From assembly GCA_002413385.1 (NCBI GenBank), contig DHWW01000208.1:4383-12096 (forward strand): 7,714 nucleotides of DNA, written 5' to 3'. This document shows, piece by piece, positions 1 through 6,761 of this stretch; within the stretch, counting starts at the first letter, position 1, and every line of letters begins with the position of its first letter. The stretch comes from Granulicella sp. UBA5172 (lineage in GTDB: Bacteria; Acidobacteriota; Terriglobia; Terriglobales; Acidobacteriaceae). Under the pieces are notes generated by a model that saw only the letters and a program-made list of their open reading frames with translations, ran no database searches and was not told the origin of the DNA. A program made the position numbers and the translations under genes.

Positions 1-1864
1 TCTTCTTGCCAAGAATCGAATCCAACTCGGACAATGTTGGGCTTATCCCGCGGAAGATAGGACGCGACATCATGACTGTCTGGAGTTGAAGATCCAGATT
101 GCCGTCCTCTTCCAGCCCGTCTGACTCCGTTCCGAAAGTTCGCAACAGAATCTCCGGCGGCAGCACCCAGGTCATCCCGTTCAGGATCTTGAGACCTCTT
201 GGCGCACGCAACCAGTCAGATAACTCGGTATTCTGAAATCGTTGCATCATACCGTAATCCAAGCGCCCGCCCCCCGAGGAACAATTCTGAAAGATGACAT
301 TGGGAAACTCTTTTCGCAGATGATCGAAGATCCCATACAGGGCCTCGACGTAACGCCATTGCGTATTTTCAAGGAAGCCATCTCTCATGCGGTTTCCGCC
401 TTCTTCGACAGTGTTGTTGTAGTCGATGCGGAAGAGGTCAAGATCATATTTTCGGATGATTCGCGCTATCTCCGATTCAGCCCAAGCCGCTACCTCTGGG
501 TTGGCAAGATCCAACTGTCTTCCACTTGAAACTGGTTTGCCATACCTTGTCAGGATCCAGTCTGGGTGGTCGCTCCGAAGCTTGACAGCAGATCCAACAC
601 TCTCAATTTCAACCCAGAGTCCAAAGAGCATCCCTTTCTTTCGCGCATACTGGCGCACCGGGTTCAAGTCGTTGGGGAGCCATGCACCCGCGTGCCAATC
701 TCCGGCGTTATTCCACCAATGATTCGGCTCGGGTCCGTTCCAGCCAGCATCGATAACGAAAGTGTCGGCTCCGACTGACGATGCGATGTCAATCTCCCTT
801 TTAAAACCCTCCTCCGACTCGTGATTCACGATGTACCCGCGGTGGTTTGCCTCGACGATCGAGTGGCGACCAGATGGCATGGGAGGCAGGATGAAATGCC
901 GCACATGGTAATGGAGAGTCTGAATCACCTGGTCGAGATCCCCCCGCATCAGAAGCAAGTGGGTTTCAGGACTTCTGACCGTCTCGCCCGGCTCGATGAC
1001 GCGCAATACGGGATCCGCAGCACTAGGGCCGAGATCGAAAAAGAGGCGAGCGTCATCTTTGACGTTATCCTGTGTTCCTGTGACATGCATCGCCCAATTG
1101 CCACTCCATGCAAGCGAGGCAACGAACCACTCGCCGGTCGCGCGATTACGCGCGAAGAACGTGGGATGGCCATAGCCTGATTTGCCGCGCGTTCCAGAGA
1201 CGGTTAAAGTATCGCTTCCGAGGGGGTGAAACTCCCATGCTCCCTCGTGTCCCCACGCCTCGTATTTTGTGGTGGCAACATCAAAGGCTGCCTCGTTCCC
1301 GACACGCTCCTGGTAACCATCCGTGTCCCAGAGCATTCCGGACCAGGGCGACACGGAGGTGATGGCGGTTGGTTTGCTCCCGGTGTTCGTAATGTCAAGC
1401 CAACGAACCATCATCGATTCACCGTGCATTAGAGTATTCAACTTGACTGTGATGGGGCGAGCATTGCTTTGCAATTCAACCGTTACCAATTGACCATCAG
1501 GGTCGGTCAGATGTTTTTGTTCGGTACGAATCCACTTCCAACTCCCAGCCAGCTTCTGACCTTCAATTCCCAATTGAAAGGAAACGACCGGAAGGCCGGC
1601 TCTGGCCTGACTTTGACCGTCAAGTTGCCCATCGGGTTTGATCTGACCGGTCGATGTCCAATAACGGTTGACCCATCGGCCGTTATAGAGTTCCTCGTCG
1701 CAAACCATGAGTCCAGAGGTTAGGCGCATACCTGGGGTGGTGCCCCCTGAACGAATGACTGCATTCTCAACCAGGCTCGATGACTGACCCCATGATGAGA
1801 ACGCCGTGGGAAGCAATGCTGCGCATGCAGACAGAAATAGCAGGCTCCGAACTCTGATTTTCAT
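1..1864 (-). CDS. Secreted GH36-type alpha-galactosidase-like glycoside hydrolase, 3' end beyond window
   Basis: The frame is open for 621 codons from ATG 1864 to the left edge, so the C-terminus is missing. Residues 1-27 look like a Sec signal (MKIRVR, hydrophobic run, then SSWGQ); LSAC at 11-14 matches a lipobox but is very early. The N-terminal half is a beta-sandwich-like domain with WSGNW at 253-257, also seen as WSGSW in the second GH36 of this window. The catalytic barrel then shows FVIDAGW (369-375), GDW (388-390), GLWVEIE (415-421), LDLANPEV (451-458), FRIDYN with probable nucleophile D481, CSSGGGRLD (528-536) and LSDW with probable acid/base D550. Family knowledge: retaining release of terminal alpha-galactose. 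FRIDYN and SDW differ from the usual KWD and SDNTD, so the exact substrate is uncertain. ATG 1864 is preferred because AAGGA lies 9 bases upstream and the signal peptide follows at once; in-frame ATG 1897 has no ribosome site. Confidence 0.88.
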   Translation of the reverse strand, partial: MKIRVRSLLFLSACAALLPTAFSSWGQSSSLVENAVIRSGGTTPGMRLTSGLMVCDEELYNGRWVNRYWTSTGQIKPDGQLDGQSQARAGLPVVSFQLGIEGQKLAGSWKWIRTEQKHLTDPDGQLVTVELQSNARPITVKLNTLMHGESMMVRWLDITNTGSKPTAITSVSPWSGMLWDTDGYQERVGNEAAFDVATTKYEAWGHEGAWEFHPLGSDTLTVSGTRGKSGYGHPTFFARNRATGEWFVASLAWSGNWAMHVTGTQDNVKDDARLFFDLGPSAADPVLRVIEPGETVRSPETHLLLMRGDLDQVIQTLHYHVRHFILPPMPSGRHSIVEANHRGYIVNHESEEGFKREIDIASSVGADTFVIDAGWNGPEPNHWWNNAGDWHAGAWLPNDLNPVRQYARKKGMLFGLWVEIESVGSAVKLRSDHPDWILTRYGKPVSSGRQLDLANPEVAAWAESEIARIIRKYDLDLFRIDYNNTVEEGGNRMRDGFLENTQWRYVEALYGIFDHLRKEFPNVIFQNCSSGGGRLDYGMMQRFQNTELSDWLRAPRGLKILNGMTWVLPPEILLRTFGTESDGLEEDGNLDLQLQTVMMSRPIFRGISPTLSELDSILGKK

Positions 1865-1956
1865 CTTCCTCTTTCCTTGACCACCATTGGTACTCATAAT
1901 CGAAAATCGGACGAGTCAATATGCTGATCGGGGGATAGCGATAGGAGTTAGACGGC

Positions 1957-1986
1957 ATGCTACGCTCCCAATCCACAGATTGTCAA
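1957..1986 (-). promoter_or_regulatory. Candidate sigma70 promoter for the left GH36 gene
   Basis: Read on the minus strand there is a perfect TTGACA (-35, positions 1986-1981), an 18-base spacer, and TAGCAT (-10, 1962-1957; 4 of 6 matches to TATAAT). Transcription would start near 1950, giving a leader of about 85 bases before ATG 1864. The -35 box is one arm of the palindrome at 1981-2000. The match is visual only; the -10 is mediocre and no start site is known. Confidence 0.45.
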
Positions 1987-2000
1987 CAGTGCTGTTGACA
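1981..2000. promoter_or_regulatory. Perfect 9-2-9 palindrome, candidate operator
   Basis: TGTCAACAG, two bases TG, then CTGTTGACA: a perfect inverted repeat of 9-base arms. Its size and symmetry fit a dimeric repressor site such as those of LacI- or GntR-family regulators of sugar genes. It contains the -35 hexamer of the candidate GH36 promoter, so a bound protein would block RNA polymerase. No regulator gene is in the window, so its binder is unknown. No T-run follows on either strand, so it is not a terminator. Confidence 0.45.
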
Positions 2001-2281
2001 TATCAGAAGTTCTAAATAGGCCGTAAAATGGACGGCTTTTGCACGAGTCTGATTGAAATTCCAGTAGTTCCGCGCCGTTTCAACCGTAAGTTCATGGAAA
2101 TCTTGATAGGACATGAACGATTATCACCCCATTTAGAACTGCTGGACCTGGAATAGATAGCTGGAAGTAAGCTTCAGATATCGGGATACTGGAAGTGCTC
2201 TGGTGGCAGTTCAGCGGAGGTTGTGACCCGTCGGGTCGAGGCTGAGTGCTACCGGCTTCCCGTATTAGCTGACTTATTCCC
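2001..2281. other. Intergenic stretch between the left GH36 promoter region and the IS, no recognisable gene
   Basis: No protein of recognisable family is seen on either strand, and in particular no sulfatase N-terminus that would pair with the fragment right of the IS. Minor structures: a weak hairpin GCCGT/ACGGC followed by four T (2020-2040), a spaced inverted repeat GTTCATG/CATGAAC (2090-2118), and a tight GACCC-GTC-GGGTC hairpin (2225-2237). None is strong enough to be named. Together with 1865-2000 it forms a gene-free gap of about 420 bases next to the IS. Confidence 0.5.
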
Positions 2282-2285
2282 CTAG
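2282..2285. repeat. CTAG target tetranucleotide, left copy
   Basis: CTAG directly abuts the left inverted repeat and also occurs at 3594-3597. It can be a 4-bp target duplication. Because CTAG is palindromic and is itself a preferred target sequence, identical copies on both sides do not prove that the two flanks were once contiguous. Confidence 0.6.
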
Positions 2286-2297
2286 GAGCTTGTTGAA
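2286..2297 (+). repeat. Left terminal inverted repeat of the IS
   Basis: GAGCTTGTTGAA is the exact reverse complement of 3582-3593. Similarity stops inward of this point: ATAGG follows here, while the right end read inward continues CAACG. Confidence 0.88.
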
Positions 2298-2357
2298 ATA
2301 GGTTCCAGTGTTTCCGCAGTTTTAAGACTTTCGTGGGCGGTAGTACGTCTATTGAGT

Positions 2358-3446
2358 ATGCGTGGAGACGAGCGGGTACAGGACGGGATGTTCAGCTATG
2401 TGACGTTGGAGCAGCGGGTTCCTCAGGACCATCCGCTGCGCGAGATTCGGCGGCTGACGGACGTTGTTCTACGCTCATTGAGTCAGGAGTTCGACAGCCT
2501 GTACTCGGCCTCTGGACGACCTTCGATCGCGCCGGAGTATGTGCTGCGTGCGTTGCTGCTGCAGGCGTTTTATTCGGTGCGCTCGGAGCGGCAACTGGTT
2601 GAGCAACTGGACTACAACCTGCTGTTCCGTTGGTTCGTCGGGCTGGGCATGGACGACGCGGTGTGGAACCACGCAGTGTTCTCGAAGAACCGCGACCGCC
2701 TGCTGACCTCCGACGTGGCGCAGCAGTTCTTCGCCGCCGTGAACGAGCGCGCGAAGCGGTTCATGAGTGACGACCACTTCACCGTTGACGGCACGCTGAT
2801 CCAAGCCTGGGCATCGCAGAAGAGCTTCCGCAAGAAGGACGGCAGCGATGATGACGGCACGAACTTCCACGGGCACAAGCGCAAGAACGACACGCACGAA
2901 TCGACCACCGACCCGGACGCACGACTGTACAAGAAGAGCTATGGGACGGAGTCCAGGCTGGCCTATCTAGGTCATGCACTGGTGGAAAACCGCAACGGCC
3001 TGATCACCGCCGCGATGGTGACGCAGGCGGACGGATACGCCGAGCGCGAGGCCGCGCTGCTGATGCTGGCCGACAAGCAAAAGGGCCGTTCGCGGCGCAT
3101 CACCGTGGGCGCGGACAAGGCCTATGACTCACAGGACTTCGTGAAGGCCGCGCGGGCCCTCAACGTCACGCCGCACATTACAAAGAACGACGAGGGCCGG
3201 CGCTCGAACATGGACCGCAGGACGACGCGGCATGAAGGCTACGGCATCAGCCTGAGCTGCCGCTGGCTGGTGGAGAAGGGCTTCGGATGGTTGAAGCAGA
3301 CAGGCCCTGTGCGTCAGGTGAAGGTGCGTGGCCTGCACAAAGTCGACTGGGTCTTCGTCTTCAGCTGCGCCGCCCACAACCTGCTGAGGCTGCCAAGGCT
3401 GATCGCACAACAACGAACCGAAGGTCTCAGGCCGAAGTGCGCCTGA
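2358..3446 (+). CDS. IS5-family DDE transposase, intact
   Basis: The 362-residue product has the usual length and layout of IS5-family transposases with an InsH-type N-terminal domain. It opens MRGDERVQDGMFSYV, a typical start for this group, which is why ATG 2358 is preferred over TTG 2352. Residues 53-100 hold the N-terminal domain signature (GRPSI, RALLLQAFYSVRSER, YNLLFRWFVG). The RNase H-like catalytic triad is readable: D144 in FTVDGT, D253 in VGADKAYDS and E306 in CRWLVEKGFGWLK, with R302 and K313 giving the R-x3-E-x6-K pattern. It would cut and join DNA at the 12-bp ends of its own element. No stop or frameshift is seen, so the IS may still be active. The ribosome site is weak, as is common for transposases. 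Confidence 0.93.
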   Translation: MRGDERVQDGMFSYVTLEQRVPQDHPLREIRRLTDVVLRSLSQEFDSLYSASGRPSIAPEYVLRALLLQAFYSVRSERQLVEQLDYNLLFRWFVGLGMDDAVWNHAVFSKNRDRLLTSDVAQQFFAAVNERAKRFMSDDHFTVDGTLIQAWASQKSFRKKDGSDDDGTNFHGHKRKNDTHESTTDPDARLYKKSYGTESRLAYLGHALVENRNGLITAAMVTQADGYAEREAALLMLADKQKGRSRRITVGADKAYDSQDFVKAARALNVTPHITKNDEGRRSNMDRRTTRHEGYGISLSCRWLVEKGFGWLKQTGPVRQVKVRGLHKVDWVFVFSCAAHNLLRLPRLIAQQRTEGLRPKCA

Positions 3447-3581
3447 AAGGGGATGGATGGCCGGAAATGGCCTTCCAAACCGCCTCGACAATATGCAATG
3501 TCTTCGCTTCTGATCGATTCGAGCAAAATCTGCTCCGTCCATCGATCCGAAACCCAAGAACAACACCTCGATGTGGCGTTG

Positions 3582-3593
3582 TTCAACAAGCTC
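3582..3593 (-). repeat. Right terminal inverted repeat of the IS
   Basis: TTCAACAAGCTC is the exact reverse complement of the left end. It is read through in frame by the ORF that runs from the IS tail into the sulfatase fragment. Confidence 0.88.
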
Positions 3594-3597
3594 CTAG
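3594..3597. repeat. CTAG target tetranucleotide, right copy
   Basis: CTAG directly abuts the right inverted repeat and forms part of the CTA GAG codons that begin the sulfatase-derived sequence. Confidence 0.6.
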
Positions 3598-4327
3598 AGC
3601 AAATCACAAAGAATTACTACGCGGGTCTGACGGCGGTGGATGAAAACATCGGTCGCGTCCTGAGCTATCTCGAGAAGAAAAGCATCCTGGACGACACTGC
3701 CATCGTGCAGGGATCAGACCATGGATATTTCCTGGGTGAGTGGAGGCTCTTCGACAAACGTCTCATGCACGAGCCATCGATCCGTGTTCCGCTGCAGGTG
3801 CGTTATCCGAAGCGCATTCCGGCCGGCACGGTGCGGGATGAAATGATCCTCGATACCGACCTCGCACCTACCTTTCTTGATCTTGCAGGGGTTCCAATCC
3901 CGGCGCATATGCAGGGAAAAAGCGTGCTGCCCCTGGCGAAGCACGAAGATCCAAACTTCCGGAAAGAATGGCTGTACGAGTACTACGAATATCCAAACCC
4001 CGAGAACGTGGCTGTGCATCGCGGTATAAGGACAGAGCGTTACAAGCTCATTCACTACTACAAAGATGAACCTGAAGCGTTCGAGCTCTACGATCTCACA
4101 GCAGATCCGAATGAAACCGAGAATCTTTACGGCCGACCCGAGCATGCGGCTCTACAGAGGGAACTTCAGGATCGTCTGCAGCTGCTACAGGCAACGATTC
4201 CTGAAAGGCAGGATAGTGGCACCGTGAAAAGTTGATTAGAAAGCTGCTACGAGCAGAACACCCGACATTTACACTCTGTTCCAAAACCGGGGCAGTGTGA
4301 GTATCGCCGATGAGGGAACGAATCCAT

Positions 4328-6058
4328 ATGAAGCAGAGGTGTTTGGGCGGACGAGGGATTGTCATTCTTGTGCTTCTGACGGTCTCGGTCATCGCTGCAC
4401 ACGCGCAGGGGAATGCCGGACCGACCGTCACCTTTGACGCGGCCAGCAAGGTATTCCGGCTGGATGGCGGTGGCGTGACCTATGCCATGGGCGTGAACGC
4501 CCGTGGAGAATTGCAATCTGTATATTGGGGCGAACGCCTGGCAGCAAGTGATGCGTTGCCGGCTCCAAGGATCATCAGCTTTTCCGACGAGATGAATGAT
4601 GGACCGCAGGAGTATAGCGGTTGGGGTGGAGGGACACTCGATGAGCCGGCGCTCAAGGCAACATTTCCTGACGGCAATCGCGATCTGGTGCTGCACTACG
4701 CATCCCACGCGATTGAAGGCAATGAATTGCGCGTCACATTGCGCGACATTTCGCGCGATATTTATGTGACGCTCAAATATCGTATGGATCCGGCAACGGG
4801 AGTACTGGCGCGGTCGGCAGCGATTGAGAACCGCACTTCGGACAAGGTGATGCTGGAGCAGGCAGAAGCGGCAAACTGGAATCTCCCCGCGTCGACCGAC
4901 TATTCACTGCGTTATCTCGCCGGCCGCTGGGGTGGCGAGTTTCAACTTGAGACACAAAGCATCCAGCCTGGCTCAGTCGTCCTCGAGAGCCGGCGCGGCT
5001 CTACCGGACACCAGTCCAGCCCATGGTTTGCAATTGCACGCGGCCCGGCAACCGAGACCGAAGGCAGCGTATGGTTCGGCGCTCTGGCTTGGAGCGGGTC
5101 GTGGCGCATTACCGTTGGACAGGACCCAATGCATCAGGTGCGCGTTACTGGCGGCTTCAATCCTTTCGATTTTGGCTATCAGCTTAGCCCCGGCAAGACC
5201 CTGGAGACACCTGTCTTCTATGGGGGATTCTCCTCTGCCGGATTTGGCGAGGCCTCGCGGCTGATGCACCGATATGAGTTGGCCAATATTTTGCCGCAGG
5301 CGCCCCACCCGCGGCTTCGACCGGTACTCTACAATTCCTGGGAAGCGACCAAGTTCGATGTGGATGAGAAAGGACAGGAGCAACTTGCTGAGAAGGCAGC
5401 CAGCATCGGTGTCGAGCGATTTGTTATGGATGACGGGTGGTTCGGGCAGCGCAAGGACGATCATGCGGGATTAGGCGACTGGCATGTGAATCCTGAGAAA
5501 TTCCCCCAGGGTCTCGCTCCCCTGATCGCCAGGGTGCATGCGCTTGGCATGGATTTCGGGCTCTGGGTCGAGCCGGAGATGGTGAATCCCGACAGCGATT
5601 TATATCGCAAACATCCTGACTGGGTGATCAACTTTGCTGGACGTCCCCGAACCGAAGGCCGCAATCAACTGATTTTGAACCTGGCTCGCCCGGAAGTTCG
5701 CGCCTATGTTTTTGGCTTTCTCGACCAACTGCTCAACGAGAATGACCTATCGTTCCTGAAGTGGGACCTGAACCGCGTCTGGGCTGAGCCAGGCTGGCCG
5801 GAGGTAGCACCCGAGGAGCAAAAGAAGCTCTATGTCAATTACATAGAAAATTACTACTCCATCCTGAAAGAACTGCGCGCAAAGCATCCCAAGCTCGAAA
5901 TTGAAGCGTGCGCTGGCGGCGGCGGCCGCGTGGATCCTGGCGTACTGCATTACGTCGATGAAGTGTGGATATCTGATAACACCGACCCGTTCGATCGTCT
6001 ATTGATCCAAGACGGCTTTACTTACGCGTATACGCCCAGCGTGATGATGGCGTGGTGA
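4328..6058 (+). CDS. Secreted GH36 alpha-galactosidase, N-terminal and catalytic part, cut short by frameshift
   Basis: The 576-residue product from ATG 4328 begins with a Sec signal (MKQR, hydrophobic core, AHA-QG). ATG 4310 is in frame but places six extra residues before the signal and has a poorer ribosome site; AGGGA lies 10 bases before 4328. The N-terminal beta-sandwich runs to about residue 320. The catalytic barrel shows YNSWEA (335-340), FVMDDGWFG (365-373), LGDW (382-385), GLWVEPEMVNPDSDL (411-425), KWDLNR with nucleophile D480, CAGGGGR (528-534) and WISDNTD with acid/base D550. This is classical GH36 alpha-galactosidase, hydrolysing terminal alpha-galactosides such as raffinose-type sugars or galactomannan side chains. 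At 6053-6058 the expected A-W-V-T-D is interrupted: TGG is followed by TGA, and the rest continues in another frame. Both catalytic acids are present but the end of the barrel and the C-terminal domain are not. It follows the sulfatase fragment by 92 bases on the same strand. Confidence 0.92.
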   Translation: MKQRCLGGRGIVILVLLTVSVIAAHAQGNAGPTVTFDAASKVFRLDGGGVTYAMGVNARGELQSVYWGERLAASDALPAPRIISFSDEMNDGPQEYSGWGGGTLDEPALKATFPDGNRDLVLHYASHAIEGNELRVTLRDISRDIYVTLKYRMDPATGVLARSAAIENRTSDKVMLEQAEAANWNLPASTDYSLRYLAGRWGGEFQLETQSIQPGSVVLESRRGSTGHQSSPWFAIARGPATETEGSVWFGALAWSGSWRITVGQDPMHQVRVTGGFNPFDFGYQLSPGKTLETPVFYGGFSSAGFGEASRLMHRYELANILPQAPHPRLRPVLYNSWEATKFDVDEKGQEQLAEKAASIGVERFVMDDGWFGQRKDDHAGLGDWHVNPEKFPQGLAPLIARVHALGMDFGLWVEPEMVNPDSDLYRKHPDWVINFAGRPRTEGRNQLILNLARPEVRAYVFGFLDQLLNENDLSFLKWDLNRVWAEPGWPEVAPEEQKKLYVNYIENYYSILKELRAKHPKLEIEACAGGGGRVDPGVLHYVDEVWISDNTDPFDRLLIQDGFTYAYTPSVMMAW

Positions 6059-6549
6059 CGGACTCGCCCAACTGGTACAACCAGCGTGTTACTTCGTTGC
6101 CCTACCGCTTCCTTTCTTCCATGCAGGGATCACTCGGCATTGGAGCCAATCTGAACAACTGGTCTGCAAAAGACCTGGCTGTGGCAAAAGAGATGATTGC
6201 GGCATACAAGTCGGTCAGAGAAGTGGTCCAGCAAGGCTCTCTTTACCGTCTTGTGTCGCCGCGAGACAAGAGTGAGATGTCCGCAACGGAATCGGTAGCG
6301 GAGGACAAGTCTATAGCCGTCGCGTTTGTGTTCCTGCACTCCCAACAGATGCGATATCCGGCGCCACGTGTTTTCCTGCAGGGTCTGGATCGGAATGCCA
6401 TCTACAAAATGCGGCCAATTTACGGGCATCTTCTTGACGATGAGCCAAAGACGGCCAGCGGAGCGTACTGGATGGGGAATGGTCTAAGTGTGATTCTGGG
6501 TGGAGATTATAACGCTGCGGGGTTCATCTTTGAACGAGTATCCAAGTAG
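6052..6549 (+). CDS. C-terminal part of the frameshifted GH36 alpha-galactosidase
   Basis: This frame begins at GTG 6052 inside the last codons of the upstream part and reads VTDSPNW, then YRFLSSMQGSLGIGANLNNW, the conserved segment that directly follows the acid/base region in GH36, then the C-terminal beta domain (RPIYGHLLDDE, SGAYWMGNGL) and stop TAG 6547-6549. GTG 6052 is not a credible independent start. If one G were added to the GG at 6054-6055, the joined gene would run 4328-6549 and encode 740 residues, a normal GH36 length. This is therefore the second half of one gene, either a true one-base deletion or a sequencing error. Confidence 0.88.
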   Translation: MVTDSPNWYNQRVTSLPYRFLSSMQGSLGIGANLNNWSAKDLAVAKEMIAAYKSVREVVQQGSLYRLVSPRDKSEMSATESVAEDKSIAVAFVFLHSQQMRYPAPRVFLQGLDRNAIYKMRPIYGHLLDDEPKTASGAYWMGNGLSVILGGDYNAAGFIFERVSK

Positions 6550-6761
6550 TGATTCCAGACCCAGATTCAGCACCACGATTTTCGATTCCCATCAAGTACG
6601 GCTCAGCGCCTTATGACGAATTTATGTGCAGTTTCAGCGGAGTGAGCGCGGGTCAAGTGCGGAGTAAGACCAGACCACTGGGGCGGGAAGTTCCGTAGGC
6701 CGAGTTAGCGCGGAACAGCGAGCGAAATCACGGGTGTACCACTAAAGGACGAGCGAAGCGC
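6550..6761. other. Intergenic gap between convergent genes
   Basis: This stretch separates the stops of the plus-strand GH36 and the minus-strand membrane protein. A terminator for both would be expected, but I see no stem-loop with a T-run on either strand. The only structure noted is an imperfect direct repeat GCGGAGTGAG / GCGGAGTAAG at 6637-6646 and 6659-6668, 22 bases apart. Confidence 0.5.

Larger units (their letters stand above)
2286..3593 (+). mobile_element. IS5-type insertion sequence, complete, 1308 bp
   Basis: The element is bounded by perfect 12-bp inverted repeats, GAGCTTGTTGAA at the left and TTCAACAAGCTC at the right. CTAG sits immediately outside each end, so the inverted symmetry extends to 16 bp if CTAG is counted. 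CTAG-like tetranucleotide targets duplicated on insertion are known in the IS5 family, and length and single-ORF layout also fit. Inside are a 72-base left end, one transposase ORF (2358-3446) and a 147-base non-coding right end. The coding part looks richer in G+C than the neighbouring genes (judged by eye), as expected for an acquired element. The sequences on its two sides do not join into one gene. I cannot assign an ISfinder name. Confidence 0.9.
3453..4235 (+). pseudogene. C-terminal sulfatase fragment joined in frame to the IS tail
   Basis: Only codons from about 3594 on are sulfatase; the first 47 codons (3453-3593) are IS right-end sequence read by chance. The sulfatase part shows AVDENIGRVLSYL (61-73), SDHGYFLGE with the two late calcium ligands D89 and H90, a FDKRLMHE segment (100-107), VPLQVRYP (112-119), DLAPTFLDLAGVP (136-148) and a C-terminal DUF4976-like tail ending in ELYDLTADPNETENL (211-225). 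The family hydrolyses sulfate esters with a formylglycine made in a C-x-P/S-x-R motif. That motif and the early metal-binding aspartates are in the missing N-terminal half, so this piece cannot be catalytic. The only upstream in-frame ATG (3453) lies 6 bases after the transposase stop with GGGG touching it, so any translation would depend on coupling. It was probably an exported sulfatase working with the flanking galactosidases. Confidence 0.82.

Noticed and set aside
242..1723. Several plus-strand ORFs of 60-120 codons across the left third
   Set aside because: All lie antisense to the continuous GH36 frame on the minus strand, which carries readable catalytic motifs and explains the region.
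1767..1976. Minus-strand 69-codon ORF overlapping the GH36 start
   Set aside because: Its frame overlaps the GH36 signal-peptide region in another phase, its product has no recognisable features, and it begins within the promoter spacer.
2020..2040. Possible rho-independent terminator GCCGT / ACGGC followed by TTTT
   Set aside because: The stem is only 5 bp with a 7-base loop and a short T-run, and there is no plus-strand gene upstream that it would terminate.
1983..2114. Minus-strand 43-codon ORF starting ATG 2114 (MSYQDFHELTVETARNYW...) with GGGGTGA about nine bases upstream
   Set aside because: It matches no family I know, is very short, and ends inside the palindrome and promoter region of the left GH36. 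The ribosome site is weak, and chance cannot be excluded.
2475..2979. Minus-strand ORFs inside the IS
   Set aside because: They are antisense to the intact DDE transposase; long antisense frames are common in G+C-rich coding DNA.
3447..3480. Hairpin GGCC-GGAAAT-GGCC after the transposase stop as a terminator
   Set aside because: The stem is 4 bp with no T-run, too weak to call.
4973..5464. Minus-strand 163-codon ORF inside the second GH36 gene
   Set aside because: It is antisense to a region with clear GH36 motifs and has no recognisable domain of its own.
6041..6058. Programmed -1 ribosomal frameshift at the GH36 break
   Set aside because: There is no X-XXY-YYZ slippery heptamer and no obvious downstream stem-loop; GH36 genes are not known for recoding. 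A deletion or sequencing error is simpler.
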